From Lutibacter sp. (GTDB lineage: Bacteria; Bacteroidota; Bacteroidia; Flavobacteriales; Flavobacteriaceae), in assembly GCF_016342705.1 (NCBI RefSeq), contig NZ_JAEINV010000005.1, forward strand, positions 177,321 through 241,320: a stretch of DNA of 64,000 nt. Reading direction: 5' to 3'. Under the pieces are notes generated by a model. It did no database searches. It was not told where the DNA came from and saw nothing but the letters and a program-made list of their open reading frames with translations. The number at the start of each line of letters is the position of its first letter. Within the stretch, counting starts at the first letter, position 1. Positions 1 through 9,210 of this stretch are shown one piece after another. Both the position numbers and the translations under genes were made by a program.

Positions 1-51
1 CACAAATAAAATCAAATCATATTAACTTTTTAGTTACTAAAAAAAATTCAT

Positions 52-59
52 TAAATTTG
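52..59 (+). promoter_or_regulatory. -7 promoter element for the DUF3124 gene
   Basis: TAAATTTG matches the Bacteroidota -7 consensus TAnnTTTG and lies 32 bp before the ATG at 92. No convincing -33 element is visible. Confidence 0.55.
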
Positions 60-91
60 AACTTCATCATCCTCTTATTTAAGAACAATCA

Positions 92-604
92 ATGAGAAAA
101 TTCACCTTGTTTTTATGTATTAGCATCATTTTTATTTCTTGTGAAAATAGCAAGGAAATTAGTTCTATTGCACCTATAAATTGGGAAAAAAGAGCCGTAA
201 ATAACAAACTTAACGATTCTCTTCAGTTAGGTAAATCGTACTTATCTGTTTATTCTCAAATTTATAGTACTACAGAGCATAGAACTCATAACCTAACAGT
301 AACTGTAAGTATGCGAAATACCAATTTAAATGATTCAATTTATATTAATAAAGCCGCATATTATGATACTGAAGGAAACTTATTACGTACTTATTTTAAC
401 AAACCAATTTATTTAAAACCAATGGAAACTGTTGAAATTGTTATAGATGAATTAGACAAACAAGGTGGTACAGGCGCAAATTTTATTTTTGATTGGGCAA
501 TTAAACAAGCTACAAATGAACCATTATTTGAGGGTATTATGATTTCAACTTCAGGGCAACAAGGGTTATCATTTACTACTGTTGGAAAAAAAATAACTCA
601 TTAA
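92..604 (+). CDS. DUF3124 family lipoprotein
   Basis: This is a 170-residue exported lipoprotein of unknown function. The N-terminus is a short signal peptide ending in a lipobox (FISC, Cys17), so the mature protein should be lipidated. The body carries the DUF3124 pattern: a stretch around YLSVYSQIYS, an extended beta-type region around TVTVSMRNT, and a conserved C-terminal segment around FEGIMISTSGQQGLSF. The family is widespread in bacteria and has no established biochemical role. The gene stands alone on the + strand, with a clear -7 element upstream and a weak stem-loop overlapping its stop codon. The family call rests on the residue pattern read by eye. Confidence 0.75.
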   Translation: MRKFTLFLCISIIFISCENSKEISSIAPINWEKRAVNNKLNDSLQLGKSYLSVYSQIYSTTEHRTHNLTVTVSMRNTNLNDSIYINKAAYYDTEGNLLRTYFNKPIYLKPMETVEIVIDELDKQGGTGANFIFDWAIKQATNEPLFEGIMISTSGQQGLSFTTVGKKITH

Positions 605-622
605 AAAATCATGAGTCTTTTT
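596..622 (+). terminator. weak terminator of the DUF3124 gene
   Basis: ACTCAT (596-601) and ATGAGT (611-616) form a 6-bp stem whose loop contains the stop codon, followed by a short T-rich tail. The stem is short and AT-rich, so this is tentative. Confidence 0.35.
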
Positions 623-1232
623 ATTCAATTACATCATGAATCATAGTGTGGTTTCCACCATTCCACTCGGTTAAAATATCGGTAGCAACTTGTGTTCCAC
701 TTCCGGCTGCAATGGCATATTGGCTTCTGAAACCCGCTAAAACACCTGCTACATAAATGCCTTTTGTAACCAAATGGTTGCTGTTTTGAAGCATGATTTT
801 TTCTTTAACGGCAGGAATTGCAGGATGAGGTTTTACATATTGTAGCAACCCTTTAATATCAAATAAATTTGAAGGTGTTGTAGCAACCACAATAATTTTA
901 GCTGTATAGGTATTTTTATTGGTAATTACTGTAATAAGATCATTTTCATTCACAATTTCAATTACTTTTTCCTTTTCAATTTGAATAATTTGAGGGTATA
1001 AATCGGTTAACTGTTGTAAACCTTCAGTTAAAATTTCACTTCCTTTAGTTCCTTTTTTAAAACCTAACACATTATTTAATTCTGCTGTTTGAAGTGCAGA
1101 ATTTTTTTGATGGCTAATTATTCCAACTAGTTTATCACTTGCAAAAGGTTTATTATATGCGGAACCTAAAATTAAAGCGCAAGACAAGCCTGCTGCACCT
1201 CCACCAATAATTAATACGTCAAAAGATTTCAT
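621..1232 (-). CDS. short FAD/NAD(P)-dependent oxidoreductase
   Basis: This is a 203-residue flavoprotein of the thioredoxin-reductase-like class. The N-terminus carries the dinucleotide-binding fingerprint GGGAAG (about residues 10-15) on a beta-alpha-beta unit. A second motif (IIVVATT, about 114-120) and a C-terminal block with YVAGV and an Ala/Gly-rich helix complete the FAD-binding half. Thioredoxin reductases are about 310 residues. This protein lacks the inserted NADPH domain and the redox CxxC, so it resembles the shorter FAD-only forms found in many Bacteroidota. Its substrate cannot be deduced. It is monocistronic and ends within 20 bp of the convergent upstream gene. Confidence 0.75.
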   Translation of the reverse strand: MKSFDVLIIGGGAAGLSCALILGSAYNKPFASDKLVGIISHQKNSALQTAELNNVLGFKKGTKGSEILTEGLQQLTDLYPQIIQIEKEKVIEIVNENDLITVITNKNTYTAKIIVVATTPSNLFDIKGLLQYVKPHPAIPAVKEKIMLQNSNHLVTKGIYVAGVLAGFRSQYAIAAGSGTQVATDILTEWNGGNHTMIHDVIE

Positions 1233-1292
1233 AATTAATAAATTTAAAAAAGACTAAAATAAATGATATTCTGTAAAAAACAGTTATGAATG

Positions 1293-1877
1293 TTACACTT
1301 TAAACAACCCTTGAACGTTAGAAGCAAATAATTTAACAGCGATAGCTAATAAAATAACTCCAAATATTTTTCTTAAAATATTGATACCGTTTTCTCCAAG
1401 TAATTTTTCAAGTTTTGTGGATGTTCTTAAAACTATGTACATAAAAATCATATTTATAACAATAGCAATTACAATGTTAATTGTAGCGTATTCCGCTCTT
1501 AATGATAAAATAGTTGTTAAACTTCCCGGACCTGCAATTAAAGGAAACGCAATTGGGAAAACTGAAATAGTTTTTGGGCTTGTAGCTTCTTCTTTGTATA
1601 ATGATATACCTAAAATCATTTCTAATGCTAAAAAAAACAAAATAAATGAACCAGCAACAGCAAAAGAATTTACATCAATACCAATTAAATTTAAAATACT
1701 TTTCCCTAAAAATAAAAAAGCAATCATAATTAATCCAGCTACAATTGCAGCTCTTTCTGCATGAATATGACCAACTTTAGAGCGTAAATCAATAATTATT
1801 GGAATATTTCCAATAATATCAATAACTGCAAACAAAATCATTACTGCCGTTATTATTTCCTTAAAATCTAAAACCAT
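1293..1877 (-). CDS. MarC family integral membrane protein
   Basis: This is a 194-residue inner-membrane protein of the MarC/UPF0056 family, with about six hydrophobic segments. Visible family features include the DIIGNIPI stretch near the N-terminus, a GGxxSF-like helix (AVAGSFILFFLALEM) and the FPLIAGPGSLTTIL segment in the middle. The family was once linked to multiple antibiotic resistance, but that link was withdrawn and the function is unknown. I chose the ATG at 1877. A longer reading to a TTG at 1901 would put the start inside the -7 promoter element at 1899-1906. Confidence 0.85.
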   Translation of the reverse strand: MVLDFKEIITAVMILFAVIDIIGNIPIIIDLRSKVGHIHAERAAIVAGLIMIAFLFLGKSILNLIGIDVNSFAVAGSFILFFLALEMILGISLYKEEATSPKTISVFPIAFPLIAGPGSLTTILSLRAEYATINIVIAIVINMIFMYIVLRTSTKLEKLLGENGINILRKIFGVILLAIAVKLFASNVQGLFKV

Positions 1878-1898
1878 TTTTTGTTTTTTTGTTGGGTA

Positions 1899-1906
1899 CA
1901 AAATTA
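1899..1906 (-). promoter_or_regulatory. -7 promoter element for the MarC gene
   Basis: On the - strand TAATTTTG matches TAnnTTTG and ends 21 bp before the ATG at 1877. It overlaps the alternative TTG start, which argues against that start. Confidence 0.55.
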
Positions 1907-1951
1907 GGCAATCGAAATTTAGGATTTCATAAAATGTATAAAAAAATAGTT

Positions 1952-1959
1952 TAAATTTG
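1952..1959 (+). promoter_or_regulatory. -7 promoter element, probable leaderless start
   Basis: TAAATTTG lies only 4 bp before the ATG at 1964. Transcription starting a few bases after the element would begin at or next to the start codon. Confidence 0.5.
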
Positions 1960-1963
1960 CCAA

Positions 1964-2530
1964 ATGTTTCAATTAGGAAAAACCATAGTTTCAGAAGATA
2001 TTATAGAGAAAGATTTTGTCTGTAATTTATCTGCCTGCAAAGGCAAATGTTGTATTGATGGAGAGGCAGGAGCTCCGTTAGAAGAAAGTGAACTTCAAAT
2101 ATTATTAGATATTTATCCTTTAGTAAAACCCTTTTTAAGACCCGAAGGTATTGCTGCTATTGAAGATCAAGGTCTTTTTATTACCAACGAAGGTGACCAT
2201 GAAACACCATTAATTGATGATAAAGATTGTGCATATGTTATTTTTGATGAAAAAAATACGGCAAAATGCGGAATTGAAGAAGCTTATAATCAAGGGAAAA
2301 TTAAATGGCGCAAACCTATTTCTTGTCATTTATACCCAGTTCGAATTATGGAATATAGCGAATTTACTGCTGTAAATTATCATAAATGGCCAATTTGCGA
2401 TGATGCATGTATTTTAGGACAAGAGCTTCAAGTTCCAGTTTATAAATTTGTAAAAGATGCATTAATTAGAAAATTTGGAAAAAACTGGTATGCTGAACTA
2501 GAAAAAGTGGCCGAAAATCATAAAAAGTAA
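1964..2530 (+). CDS. DUF3109 family cysteine-rich protein
   Basis: This 188-residue protein belongs to DUF3109, related to the YkgJ-type cysteine-cluster proteins. Conserved cysteines suggest a metal or Fe-S site: FVCNLSACKGKCCIDGEAGAP (residues about 18-38) has Cys-x4-Cys-x3-Cys-Cys. A CAYVIF/CGIEEAY pair sits mid-protein, followed by ISCHLYPVRI and WPICDDAC. The family is universal in Bacteroidota and its function is unknown. The promoter element sits directly before the start codon, so the mRNA is probably leaderless. The family call is firm; the metal-binding role is inference. Confidence 0.85.
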   Translation: MFQLGKTIVSEDIIEKDFVCNLSACKGKCCIDGEAGAPLEESELQILLDIYPLVKPFLRPEGIAAIEDQGLFITNEGDHETPLIDDKDCAYVIFDEKNTAKCGIEEAYNQGKIKWRKPISCHLYPVRIMEYSEFTAVNYHKWPICDDACILGQELQVPVYKFVKDALIRKFGKNWYAELEKVAENHKK

Positions 2531-2605
2531 TTTTTTATAAAACATTAGTAGCTAAGAAAAATTTAATATTTCGTATTTTTACGGAGATAGGAAATTTTCT
2601 TGGCT

Positions 2606-5407
2606 ATGAATAAAAATTACTATATCACATTTAAACTTTTTTTTATATTTTTTTCACTCTTTATCTCGTGTAATTCTAAGGTTGAAAACAAAACACATCA
2701 CGCTTCAATACTATTAAAAGATAGCACAAATTCTGAAGAGTTTGTTTATAATGAATTTGAACAAAAATGGAAACGAAATTCATTAGAAAATAAAAATTTA
2801 GATAGTCTTTTAAAAAAAATTGAATTTCTTAATCAACAAGGAGATGATTTTAGAGATAAATCGCTGTTTAAAAACGCTTTAAATATTCATTTTGAAGCCT
2901 TGCAGCTTGCTGAAGAAGTGAATGACACTATTGGAATTATAACTGCTTTAAATAATATTGGTACAGATTTAAGGAGAACTTCTTCAAATATAGAAGCTAC
3001 AGAATATCACTATAGAGCTTTTGAATTGGCTAGTTTTAATGAAAAAAATTTAAAATCTAAAGCCATTGCTATGAATGGTTTGGGAAATGTATTTTTAGAA
3101 TTAAAAAAACCCGATGAAGCAGCTAAGTATTTTGAAAAATCTTTAGCTATAGAAAAACAGTTAAATAGCAATTTAGGACAAGCTATAAATTACGCAAATT
3201 TTGGAGACGTAATGAAAATGAAAAGCGACTTAAATACTGCTTTAATTTACTATAACAAATCATTACAACAAAACCATAGTATTCATTCAAATCTTGGTAT
3301 TGCAATTTGTAAAAATGCCATTGGATCTATTTATTTACTTCAAAAAAATACAACAAAAGGTTTAAAATTAATTAGAGAAGCTGTTACTATTTTACAAAAC
3401 TCTCCAGATGCTTTTCATAAGTTAGAAATGCAAATTTCATTATGTAAATCATTAATAAACCTCAACCAATTAAAAGAATCACAAATCTTATTAAATGAAA
3501 TTTTTAAAACTTCAAAAAGTGTAAATTCCTATAGCAGTAACCAAACAGCTTATGAATTACAAACTTTACTAAGTAAAAAACAACAAGATTATAAAACTGC
3601 ATTAACGGCAAAAGAAATGGTAATAGCCTATAGAGACAGTACTTTAACTTTAAACAATGAAGTAAAAATTTTAGAAATTGAAAACAGGTTTAAAACCAAA
3701 CAAGCACTGCAACAAATTAAATTTTTAATTAAAGAAAAAGCGCTTATTGAAACAACAAATACAAATCAAAAGCGTATATTTTTACTGCTTTTTTTGTTTA
3801 TGAGTTCAATAATTGGATTTACCTATTACTTATACAGAAACAGAAAACATGTGAATCTAGAATTAAAAAAAGTGAACGAAATGAAATCTAGGTTTTTTGG
3901 AAATGTTTCACATGAATTTAGAACACCGCTTACTTTAATTAAAGGACCTTTAGAAAAAATACTACATAGCAAACTATCTAAAAGCAATAAAGAAGATTTG
4001 GAAATGATGCACAGAAACACAGATAGGTTGTTGTATTTAGTAAATCAAATATTAAGTCTTTCAAAAATTGATGCAGGAAAATTTCAAATAAATGCTCAAC
4101 AAGGAAACTTAGCTAGTGAAATAAAAGGAATTTCACAATCCTTTGAATATATTGCTAACACTAAAAATTTAAATTATTCAATTGAAATTTCAGAAAGTGA
4201 AAATGTTTGGTATGACACTGAAATCTTAGAAATGCTTTTAACAAATATACTTTCAAATGCATTTAAATTTGCGCCTGAAAATGGAAGTGTTTCCATAAAA
4301 GGAATTACAGAAAATGAAAAATATATTATTAAAATATCTAATACAGTTGAGCATATAACAACCAAAGAAATTGACCTTTTCTTTACACGATTCTATACCA
4401 ATTCAACTTCATTTCAGCAAGGAACAGGTATTGGATTATCGCTGGTAAAAGAATTATGCGCTATATATAGAGCAACTATTTCAGTTCATAAAAAAGACGA
4501 TAACACTATTGAATTTAAACTTGTTTTGCCAATTTTAAAACACCATTTTAAACCTTCAGAAATAAATACAGAGCCTAATTTTTCAATTGGAGAGGCTACA
4601 AGTATTGTAAGTAATATCTCCAATTTAGTTGCTGAAAATGAAAAAGAAATAAAAAATTCAATATTATTAATTGTTGAAGATAATGATGATATGCGAAAGT
4701 ATATTGCAAGTATTTTTAAAAATTCATACCAAATTATAGAAGCCAAAGATGGAAATGAAGGTGTAAATCTAGCCCAAAAACATATTCCAGATATAATTAT
4801 TTCAGATGTAATGATGCCAAATTTAAATGGAATTGAACTGTGTAATATGCTAAAAACAAATTCAAACACCAATCATATTCCAATTATTTTACTAACTGCC
4901 GTTACTGAAGAAGAAATGATGTTAAAAGGCCTCAATGAAATGGCTGATGACTACATAACCAAACCATTTGGAATAAAATTATTGCAAACCAAAGTGGCTA
5001 ATTTAACGCGCATACGTAAAACATTGGCAAATAAATATAGAGAGGAAATTGTGCTTAAACCAATGAATCAATTATTAAAATGGGGAAATAATTCCTTTTC
5101 TGAAACCTTAAAAAAAGTGTTAGAAAACAACATTACCAATCCTAATTTTGGAATTGAAGAATTTTGTGACATAGCAAATATGAGTCGCACTCAATTACAT
5201 AGAAAATTAAAAGCCACTACAGGAATGTCTGCTACAGAATTTATTAGGGTGCATAGAGTTAAAAATGCCTCAGAATTACTAAAAAACAAAGAGCTAGCAA
5301 TTTCAGAAATTTGCTTTGCCTGTGGTTTTGAAAACACCTCCTATTTTTCTAAACAATTTAAAATAGTTTTTGGATGCTCTCCAAAAGACTATCGAAAAAC
5401 ACTTTAA
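2606..5407 (+). CDS. hybrid two-component sensor: TPR, histidine kinase, receiver, AraC
   Basis: This 933-residue protein joins a complete two-component system in one chain. The N-terminus is a signal or anchor segment with a lipobox-like FISC (Cys22). TPR-type helical repeats follow (about 60-330), with spaced NNIG, GNVFLELK and ANFGDVM motifs. A transmembrane helix lies at about 389-410. The HisKA domain has SHEFRTPL with phospho-acceptor His436. The ATPase has an N-box (NILSNAF) and a G-box (GTGIGLSL). A receiver domain follows with acceptor Asp734 (SDVMMPN) and then a C-terminal AraC helix-turn-helix (FENTSYFSKQFK). I used the ATG at 2606 rather than the TTG at 2600. Hybrids of this kind often control neighbouring genes. 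The next four genes are co-directional, but a 256-bp gap separates them. Confidence 0.92.
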   Translation: MNKNYYITFKLFFIFFSLFISCNSKVENKTHHASILLKDSTNSEEFVYNEFEQKWKRNSLENKNLDSLLKKIEFLNQQGDDFRDKSLFKNALNIHFEALQLAEEVNDTIGIITALNNIGTDLRRTSSNIEATEYHYRAFELASFNEKNLKSKAIAMNGLGNVFLELKKPDEAAKYFEKSLAIEKQLNSNLGQAINYANFGDVMKMKSDLNTALIYYNKSLQQNHSIHSNLGIAICKNAIGSIYLLQKNTTKGLKLIREAVTILQNSPDAFHKLEMQISLCKSLINLNQLKESQILLNEIFKTSKSVNSYSSNQTAYELQTLLSKKQQDYKTALTAKEMVIAYRDSTLTLNNEVKILEIENRFKTKQALQQIKFLIKEKALIETTNTNQKRIFLLLFLFMSSIIGFTYYLYRNRKHVNLELKKVNEMKSRFFGNVSHEFRTPLTLIKGPLEKILHSKLSKSNKEDLEMMHRNTDRLLYLVNQILSLSKIDAGKFQINAQQGNLASEIKGISQSFEYIANTKNLNYSIEISESENVWYDTEILEMLLTNILSNAFKFAPENGSVSIKGITENEKYIIKISNTVEHITTKEIDLFFTRFYTNSTSFQQGTGIGLSLVKELCAIYRATISVHKKDDNTIEFKLVLPILKHHFKPSEINTEPNFSIGEATSIVSNISNLVAENEKEIKNSILLIVEDNDDMRKYIASIFKNSYQIIEAKDGNEGVNLAQKHIPDIIISDVMMPNLNGIELCNMLKTNSNTNHIPIILLTAVTEEEMMLKGLNEMADDYITKPFGIKLLQTKVANLTRIRKTLANKYREEIVLKPMNQLLKWGNNSFSETLKKVLENNITNPNFGIEEFCDIANMSRTQLHRKLKATTGMSATEFIRVHRVKNASELLKNKELAISEICFACGFENTSYFSKQFKIVFGCSPKDYRKTL

Positions 5408-5663
5408 AATAATAAAATTTTAAAATTCATGTTTTCCTTAATAGTGGTATTTAATTCACATAACTCACTTATTATCATAAATTAAGCCTGTTTATAAACA
5501 TATGAACACTTAGTTGGAACATTTGTAATAGTCTTAAAAAGAAAATCAAATTACCTTTATTTAAAAGAAAGAAACTTTAAAAAAGTTGCTGTTTTTTTAT
5601 TGAAACTCCCTTATGTTTTAATAAAGATAATTTGCTGCATGATAATAATTTAAAAAATCAATT

Positions 5664-6941
5664 ATGAAAATTAACACTTACATTTTTAAAATAGCAATGG
5701 TAATAGGATTGCTATTTTTTATTCCACAAAACGTTGAAGCTCAATTTCTAAAAAAATTAAAGGAAAAGGCCGAAAAGAAAATTGAACGCGAAGCAGAAAA
5801 ACGTGCAGAACGCCGAGTAAATAAAAAAATTGACAAAGAATTTGATAAGGCTGAAGATGTTTTGGATGGGAAAAAACCCGAAAGCAATAAATCTGCTGAA
5901 AAAACTTCATCTGACAATAAATCTGCTGAAACTAATTCTGAAAAAAATATTTCTTCAACAAAACCATCCGTTGTTTGGAGTAAGTTCGATTTTATTCCTG
6001 GTGATGAAGTTATTTTTGAAGACATTCCAAGTGCTGATGAAGAAAATGGTGAATTTCCAAGCCGTTGGGATTTAGTAAATGGTCAAGTTGAAATTGCAAA
6101 TGTAGACGGGGAAACTGTGATAATGTTTGTAGATGGAGGCGAAATTGTTCCATATTTAAAAAATTCATCAGTAGATTATTTGCCTGAAATTTTTACAATT
6201 GAATTCGATTTTTATAAGCCTGCAGGTGGAAATCGCTTGTCGTTTTATTTAACCGACCAAAAAAACCAACGAGGTAAAAAAGTATACGATAATTCACAAG
6301 TGTTTGATGTAACACCTTTACGTGTTTCACCTCCAGAAGGATCTTCTGTTGAGCATTCTGGAAGAGATTATAACTATTGTAAAAATGGCTGTTGGACACA
6401 CGTTTCTATTGCTTATACCAAAGGAAAACTAAAGGTGTATTTAGATGATACCAGACTGGTTAATATCCCACATTATTCCTTTAATCCAACCGGATTTACA
6501 ATGTATCCATATTTTGCCAGTGCAAAAGATAACGTACCTTTTTATGTTAAAAATATACGTATTGCTAAAGGCGGTGTAAAATATTACGACCGCTTTTTAT
6601 CAGAAGGAAAAATTATTGTAAACGGAATTAAATTCGACGTAAACAAAGCAACACTAAAACCAGAAAGTATGGGGCCAATTAATGAAATATATCAATTAAT
6701 GATTGACAATCCTACAGTTAATTTTAGTGTTGAAGGACATACTGATAGCGATGGTGGAGATGATACAAACATGACACTTTCTAAAGCGAGAGGGCAATCT
6801 GTAATGGATAAATTAATAAGTATGGGAATTGCTTCAAACAGACTTAAATATGATGGTTTTGGTGAAAGCAAACCTATAGATAACAACACAACTCCTGAAG
6901 GAAAAGCAAATAACAGAAGGGTTGAATTTGTGAAATTTTAA
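5664..6941 (+). CDS. OmpA-family protein with basic coiled coil and LamG-like domain
   Basis: This 425-residue exported protein starts with a signal peptide (ends near VEA, residue 26). A strongly charged Lys/Glu/Arg helix (about 28-70), a low-complexity Ser/Lys/Asn linker, and a beta-rich middle domain (about 105-305) follow. The middle domain resembles a concanavalin/LamG-type jelly roll (EFDFYKP, HVSIAYTKGKLKVYLDD). The C-terminus (about 318-425) is an OmpA peptidoglycan-binding domain with the VEGHTDSDG and NRRVEF motifs. The protein probably tethers an outer-membrane or periplasmic ligand-binding domain to the cell wall. It is the first gene of a tight co-directional group (gaps 10, 7 and 53 bp). 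Confidence 0.85.
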   Translation: MKINTYIFKIAMVIGLLFFIPQNVEAQFLKKLKEKAEKKIEREAEKRAERRVNKKIDKEFDKAEDVLDGKKPESNKSAEKTSSDNKSAETNSEKNISSTKPSVVWSKFDFIPGDEVIFEDIPSADEENGEFPSRWDLVNGQVEIANVDGETVIMFVDGGEIVPYLKNSSVDYLPEIFTIEFDFYKPAGGNRLSFYLTDQKNQRGKKVYDNSQVFDVTPLRVSPPEGSSVEHSGRDYNYCKNGCWTHVSIAYTKGKLKVYLDDTRLVNIPHYSFNPTGFTMYPYFASAKDNVPFYVKNIRIAKGGVKYYDRFLSEGKIIVNGIKFDVNKATLKPESMGPINEIYQLMIDNPTVNFSVEGHTDSDGGDDTNMTLSKARGQSVMDKLISMGIASNRLKYDGFGESKPIDNNTTPEGKANNRRVEFVKF

Positions 6942-6951
6942 AAAATAAATA

Positions 6952-8460
6952 ATGAAGAAATTAATCATTTTAGGTATTGTTCTTATAACTTTTATAGGAA
7001 GTATAAATGCACAATCAAATTATATTGACGGAGTTTGGAAACTTTCAAACATGAAAGATGCAGGTGAAATATATCCTGTAAATATGCACGTCGTATTTAA
7101 TAATGCTGGAGAAATTAATATTTCAGGAGCAAATGTAGGAACATGGTCACAAAATGAAACGGAAAATACATTTACCATTAGTTGTCCTTACTTAGGAGTT
7201 CTTGAAGGTGAAAATAAAATTGAAGCATTGAACGATTCAGAATTAAAATTGAGCAATGCAAATGGAGATGTAAATAGTTTCCAAAAAATAAGCCTTCCTA
7301 AAAACAAAGAATTACACAACAAAATTACAGGAGATTGGTTTTTTGAAATAATGGAGACAACAGGAAAAACAGAAATTGTAAACCAATTTGCAACATTTAA
7401 TAAAAACGGAATTTTCTATATGCAAGGAATGGTATTTGGGACTTGGAATTATAACGAATCTAGTAACACAATAATTTTAGATAATAAAGATTTTAAAGGC
7501 GAATATGCTATTTCGCAACCCAACAAAAATAAACTTGTTTTAAATACGGATGAGTACAAAATCTATTTTTCAAAAATAGATAAGCAAAAAACCATAAATG
7601 AAAATAAAGAATCTGGTCTTATAGGTACATGGGAATTTAAAGAAGTACCAGATGCCTATGCTACCACTTTTATTTCATTTAAAGAACCTGATGAGTTTAC
7701 CATTATTCAAAAACAAGAAGGAATGACAAGCAAGTTTGGAGGAATTTGGATGTTCAATAAAGAAGAAATGTCACTTATAATGGTTGGACTTCGTGGAGGA
7801 GATGCCTTTAATGGTGAAAACAAAATACTAAAGATTGACGGAGAAACTGTGGCTCTAAAAAACAATAGTACTAACTACCAAGGAAACAGAAAAGCTGAAG
7901 ACAACATAAAAATTGAACATTTAAGCTTCACTAAAAAAGACTTTTATGATGAAACTGGAGATTATAAATATTATGATGATGACCAAAAATTACCTTGGAA
8001 TAGTTCTTATAAAATGATGAATGATTTAGCCAATGTTAAACAATTAATATATAGTTATTCAAAACTTATAGAAGGCACAAGCAGTTTTGAAACTAAAACA
8101 CTTACGGCTAATGTAGTTGCAAATATTCAAGAAGGAATACTTAGTATTGATAATATATTTAAAGGGTATGATCGTTTTAATATTACAGAAGATTCAGAAA
8201 TGCCAACAAATAATTATGATGAATACAACAAACTTTTTCCACTAGATGAAGATACTTTTAGGGTTGTTGGCGAAGAAGAAATTACAGTACCTGCAGGGTC
8301 TTTTAATTGCACAGTTATTGAAGCGGCAAGCAGCTTTGATGAAAATATAAAACTTTGGATGATTAATGATAAACCTGGAATTATAGCAAAAGTTATAAAT
8401 GATAAACCAGATGAAAGCTTTGGGCATTATTACATATACGAATTACAAGAAATAAAATAA
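6952..8460 (+). CDS. exported protein with three lipocalin-like repeats
   Basis: This 502-residue protein has a signal peptide (cleavage near SINA, about residue 20). Three similar units follow at about 24-115, 125-210 and 224-325. Each starts with G-x-W (GVWKLS, GDWFFE, GTWEFK) and has a second tryptophan motif in the middle (GTWSQN, GTWNYN, GIWMFN). This pattern fits a repeated lipocalin-like beta-barrel. The C-terminal part (about 335-502) resembles a DUF3108-type domain with an EEITVPAGSFNC stretch followed by WMINDKPGI. The function is unknown. It sits 10 bp behind the OmpA-like gene, consistent with co-transcription. Confidence 0.6.
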   Translation: MKKLIILGIVLITFIGSINAQSNYIDGVWKLSNMKDAGEIYPVNMHVVFNNAGEINISGANVGTWSQNETENTFTISCPYLGVLEGENKIEALNDSELKLSNANGDVNSFQKISLPKNKELHNKITGDWFFEIMETTGKTEIVNQFATFNKNGIFYMQGMVFGTWNYNESSNTIILDNKDFKGEYAISQPNKNKLVLNTDEYKIYFSKIDKQKTINENKESGLIGTWEFKEVPDAYATTFISFKEPDEFTIIQKQEGMTSKFGGIWMFNKEEMSLIMVGLRGGDAFNGENKILKIDGETVALKNNSTNYQGNRKAEDNIKIEHLSFTKKDFYDETGDYKYYDDDQKLPWNSSYKMMNDLANVKQLIYSYSKLIEGTSSFETKTLTANVVANIQEGILSIDNIFKGYDRFNITEDSEMPTNNYDEYNKLFPLDEDTFRVVGEEEITVPAGSFNCTVIEAASSFDENIKLWMINDKPGIIAKVINDKPDESFGHYYIYELQEIK

Positions 8461-8467
8461 TCGTAAA

Positions 8468-9157
8468 ATGAAAAATAAATTCTTACTCATTTTAGTATTG
8501 GTTACATCTTTCACTTTTGCACAGGTGAATAAAAGTCAAACAGTAGATAGGAAAGCTACAGATTCTATAAATTTTACGGTATCTAAACTCATGGAGTTCT
8601 ATGACTCTTATGAAGATGGCAGCCCAGAATCTTTAAAAAAAGCAAAGTTTAACAAAGCTGTAGATGCTTTACCTGGAAGTAATGTTTCTAAAAAAGATAA
8701 AGCCGATGTGTATCAAATAGTAAATGCCTACATAAAAGGTGATAAAGCACTTGAACAAGATAATTCACAAAAAAATAAGACGCATGAAGGTTTAGATGAT
8801 GCTATTAATAATACAAATGAAGCCAAAGAAGCACAAAAATTCATAGAGCAACAGAAAGACATGTTTACACAAATGTCTTATTCAGAATTTGAAGCATACA
8901 TTATTAATATAAGTCCGGGAATAGGGAAAAAAGAGATTAAAACAGCCTACAATGAATTACATAAAAATGATGGTAAACAAGTTTTAATTACTTCAGAAGA
9001 TGAAGAAATGACAGAAACTCAATTACAAATGTGGGCATTAGAAACACTTCAAAATCCAAAAAATTGTGAAGATTTTAGAAAAGCAATTAAAGTTTTAAAA
9101 ATTCAAATGCCTGAAATAGAAATTGAAAAAGTTTGTAAAAAAATTAATGAAAACTAA
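8468..9157 (+). CDS. exported hypothetical protein
   Basis: This 229-residue protein has a signal peptide (TSFTFAQ, cleavage about residue 19) and is otherwise predicted to be helical and highly charged. It contains no motif I recognise. Two cysteines near the C-terminus (NCEDF and EKVCKK) could form a disulfide in the periplasm. It follows the lipocalin-repeat gene by 7 bp and precedes a lipoprotein gene by 53 bp, so it probably belongs to the same transcript. No function can be assigned. Confidence 0.65.
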   Translation: MKNKFLLILVLVTSFTFAQVNKSQTVDRKATDSINFTVSKLMEFYDSYEDGSPESLKKAKFNKAVDALPGSNVSKKDKADVYQIVNAYIKGDKALEQDNSQKNKTHEGLDDAINNTNEAKEAQKFIEQQKDMFTQMSYSEFEAYIINISPGIGKKEIKTAYNELHKNDGKQVLITSEDEEMTETQLQMWALETLQNPKNCEDFRKAIKVLKIQMPEIEIEKVCKKINEN

Positions 9158-9210
9158 ATGGAACATAATAGTCTATAACTATATACACCTAACAATTTAA
9201 AAATACAAAT

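Noticed and set aside
1381..1764. Long open frame on the + strand opposite the MarC gene.
   Set aside because: It is antisense to a clear membrane-protein gene, has no family motif and no start context.
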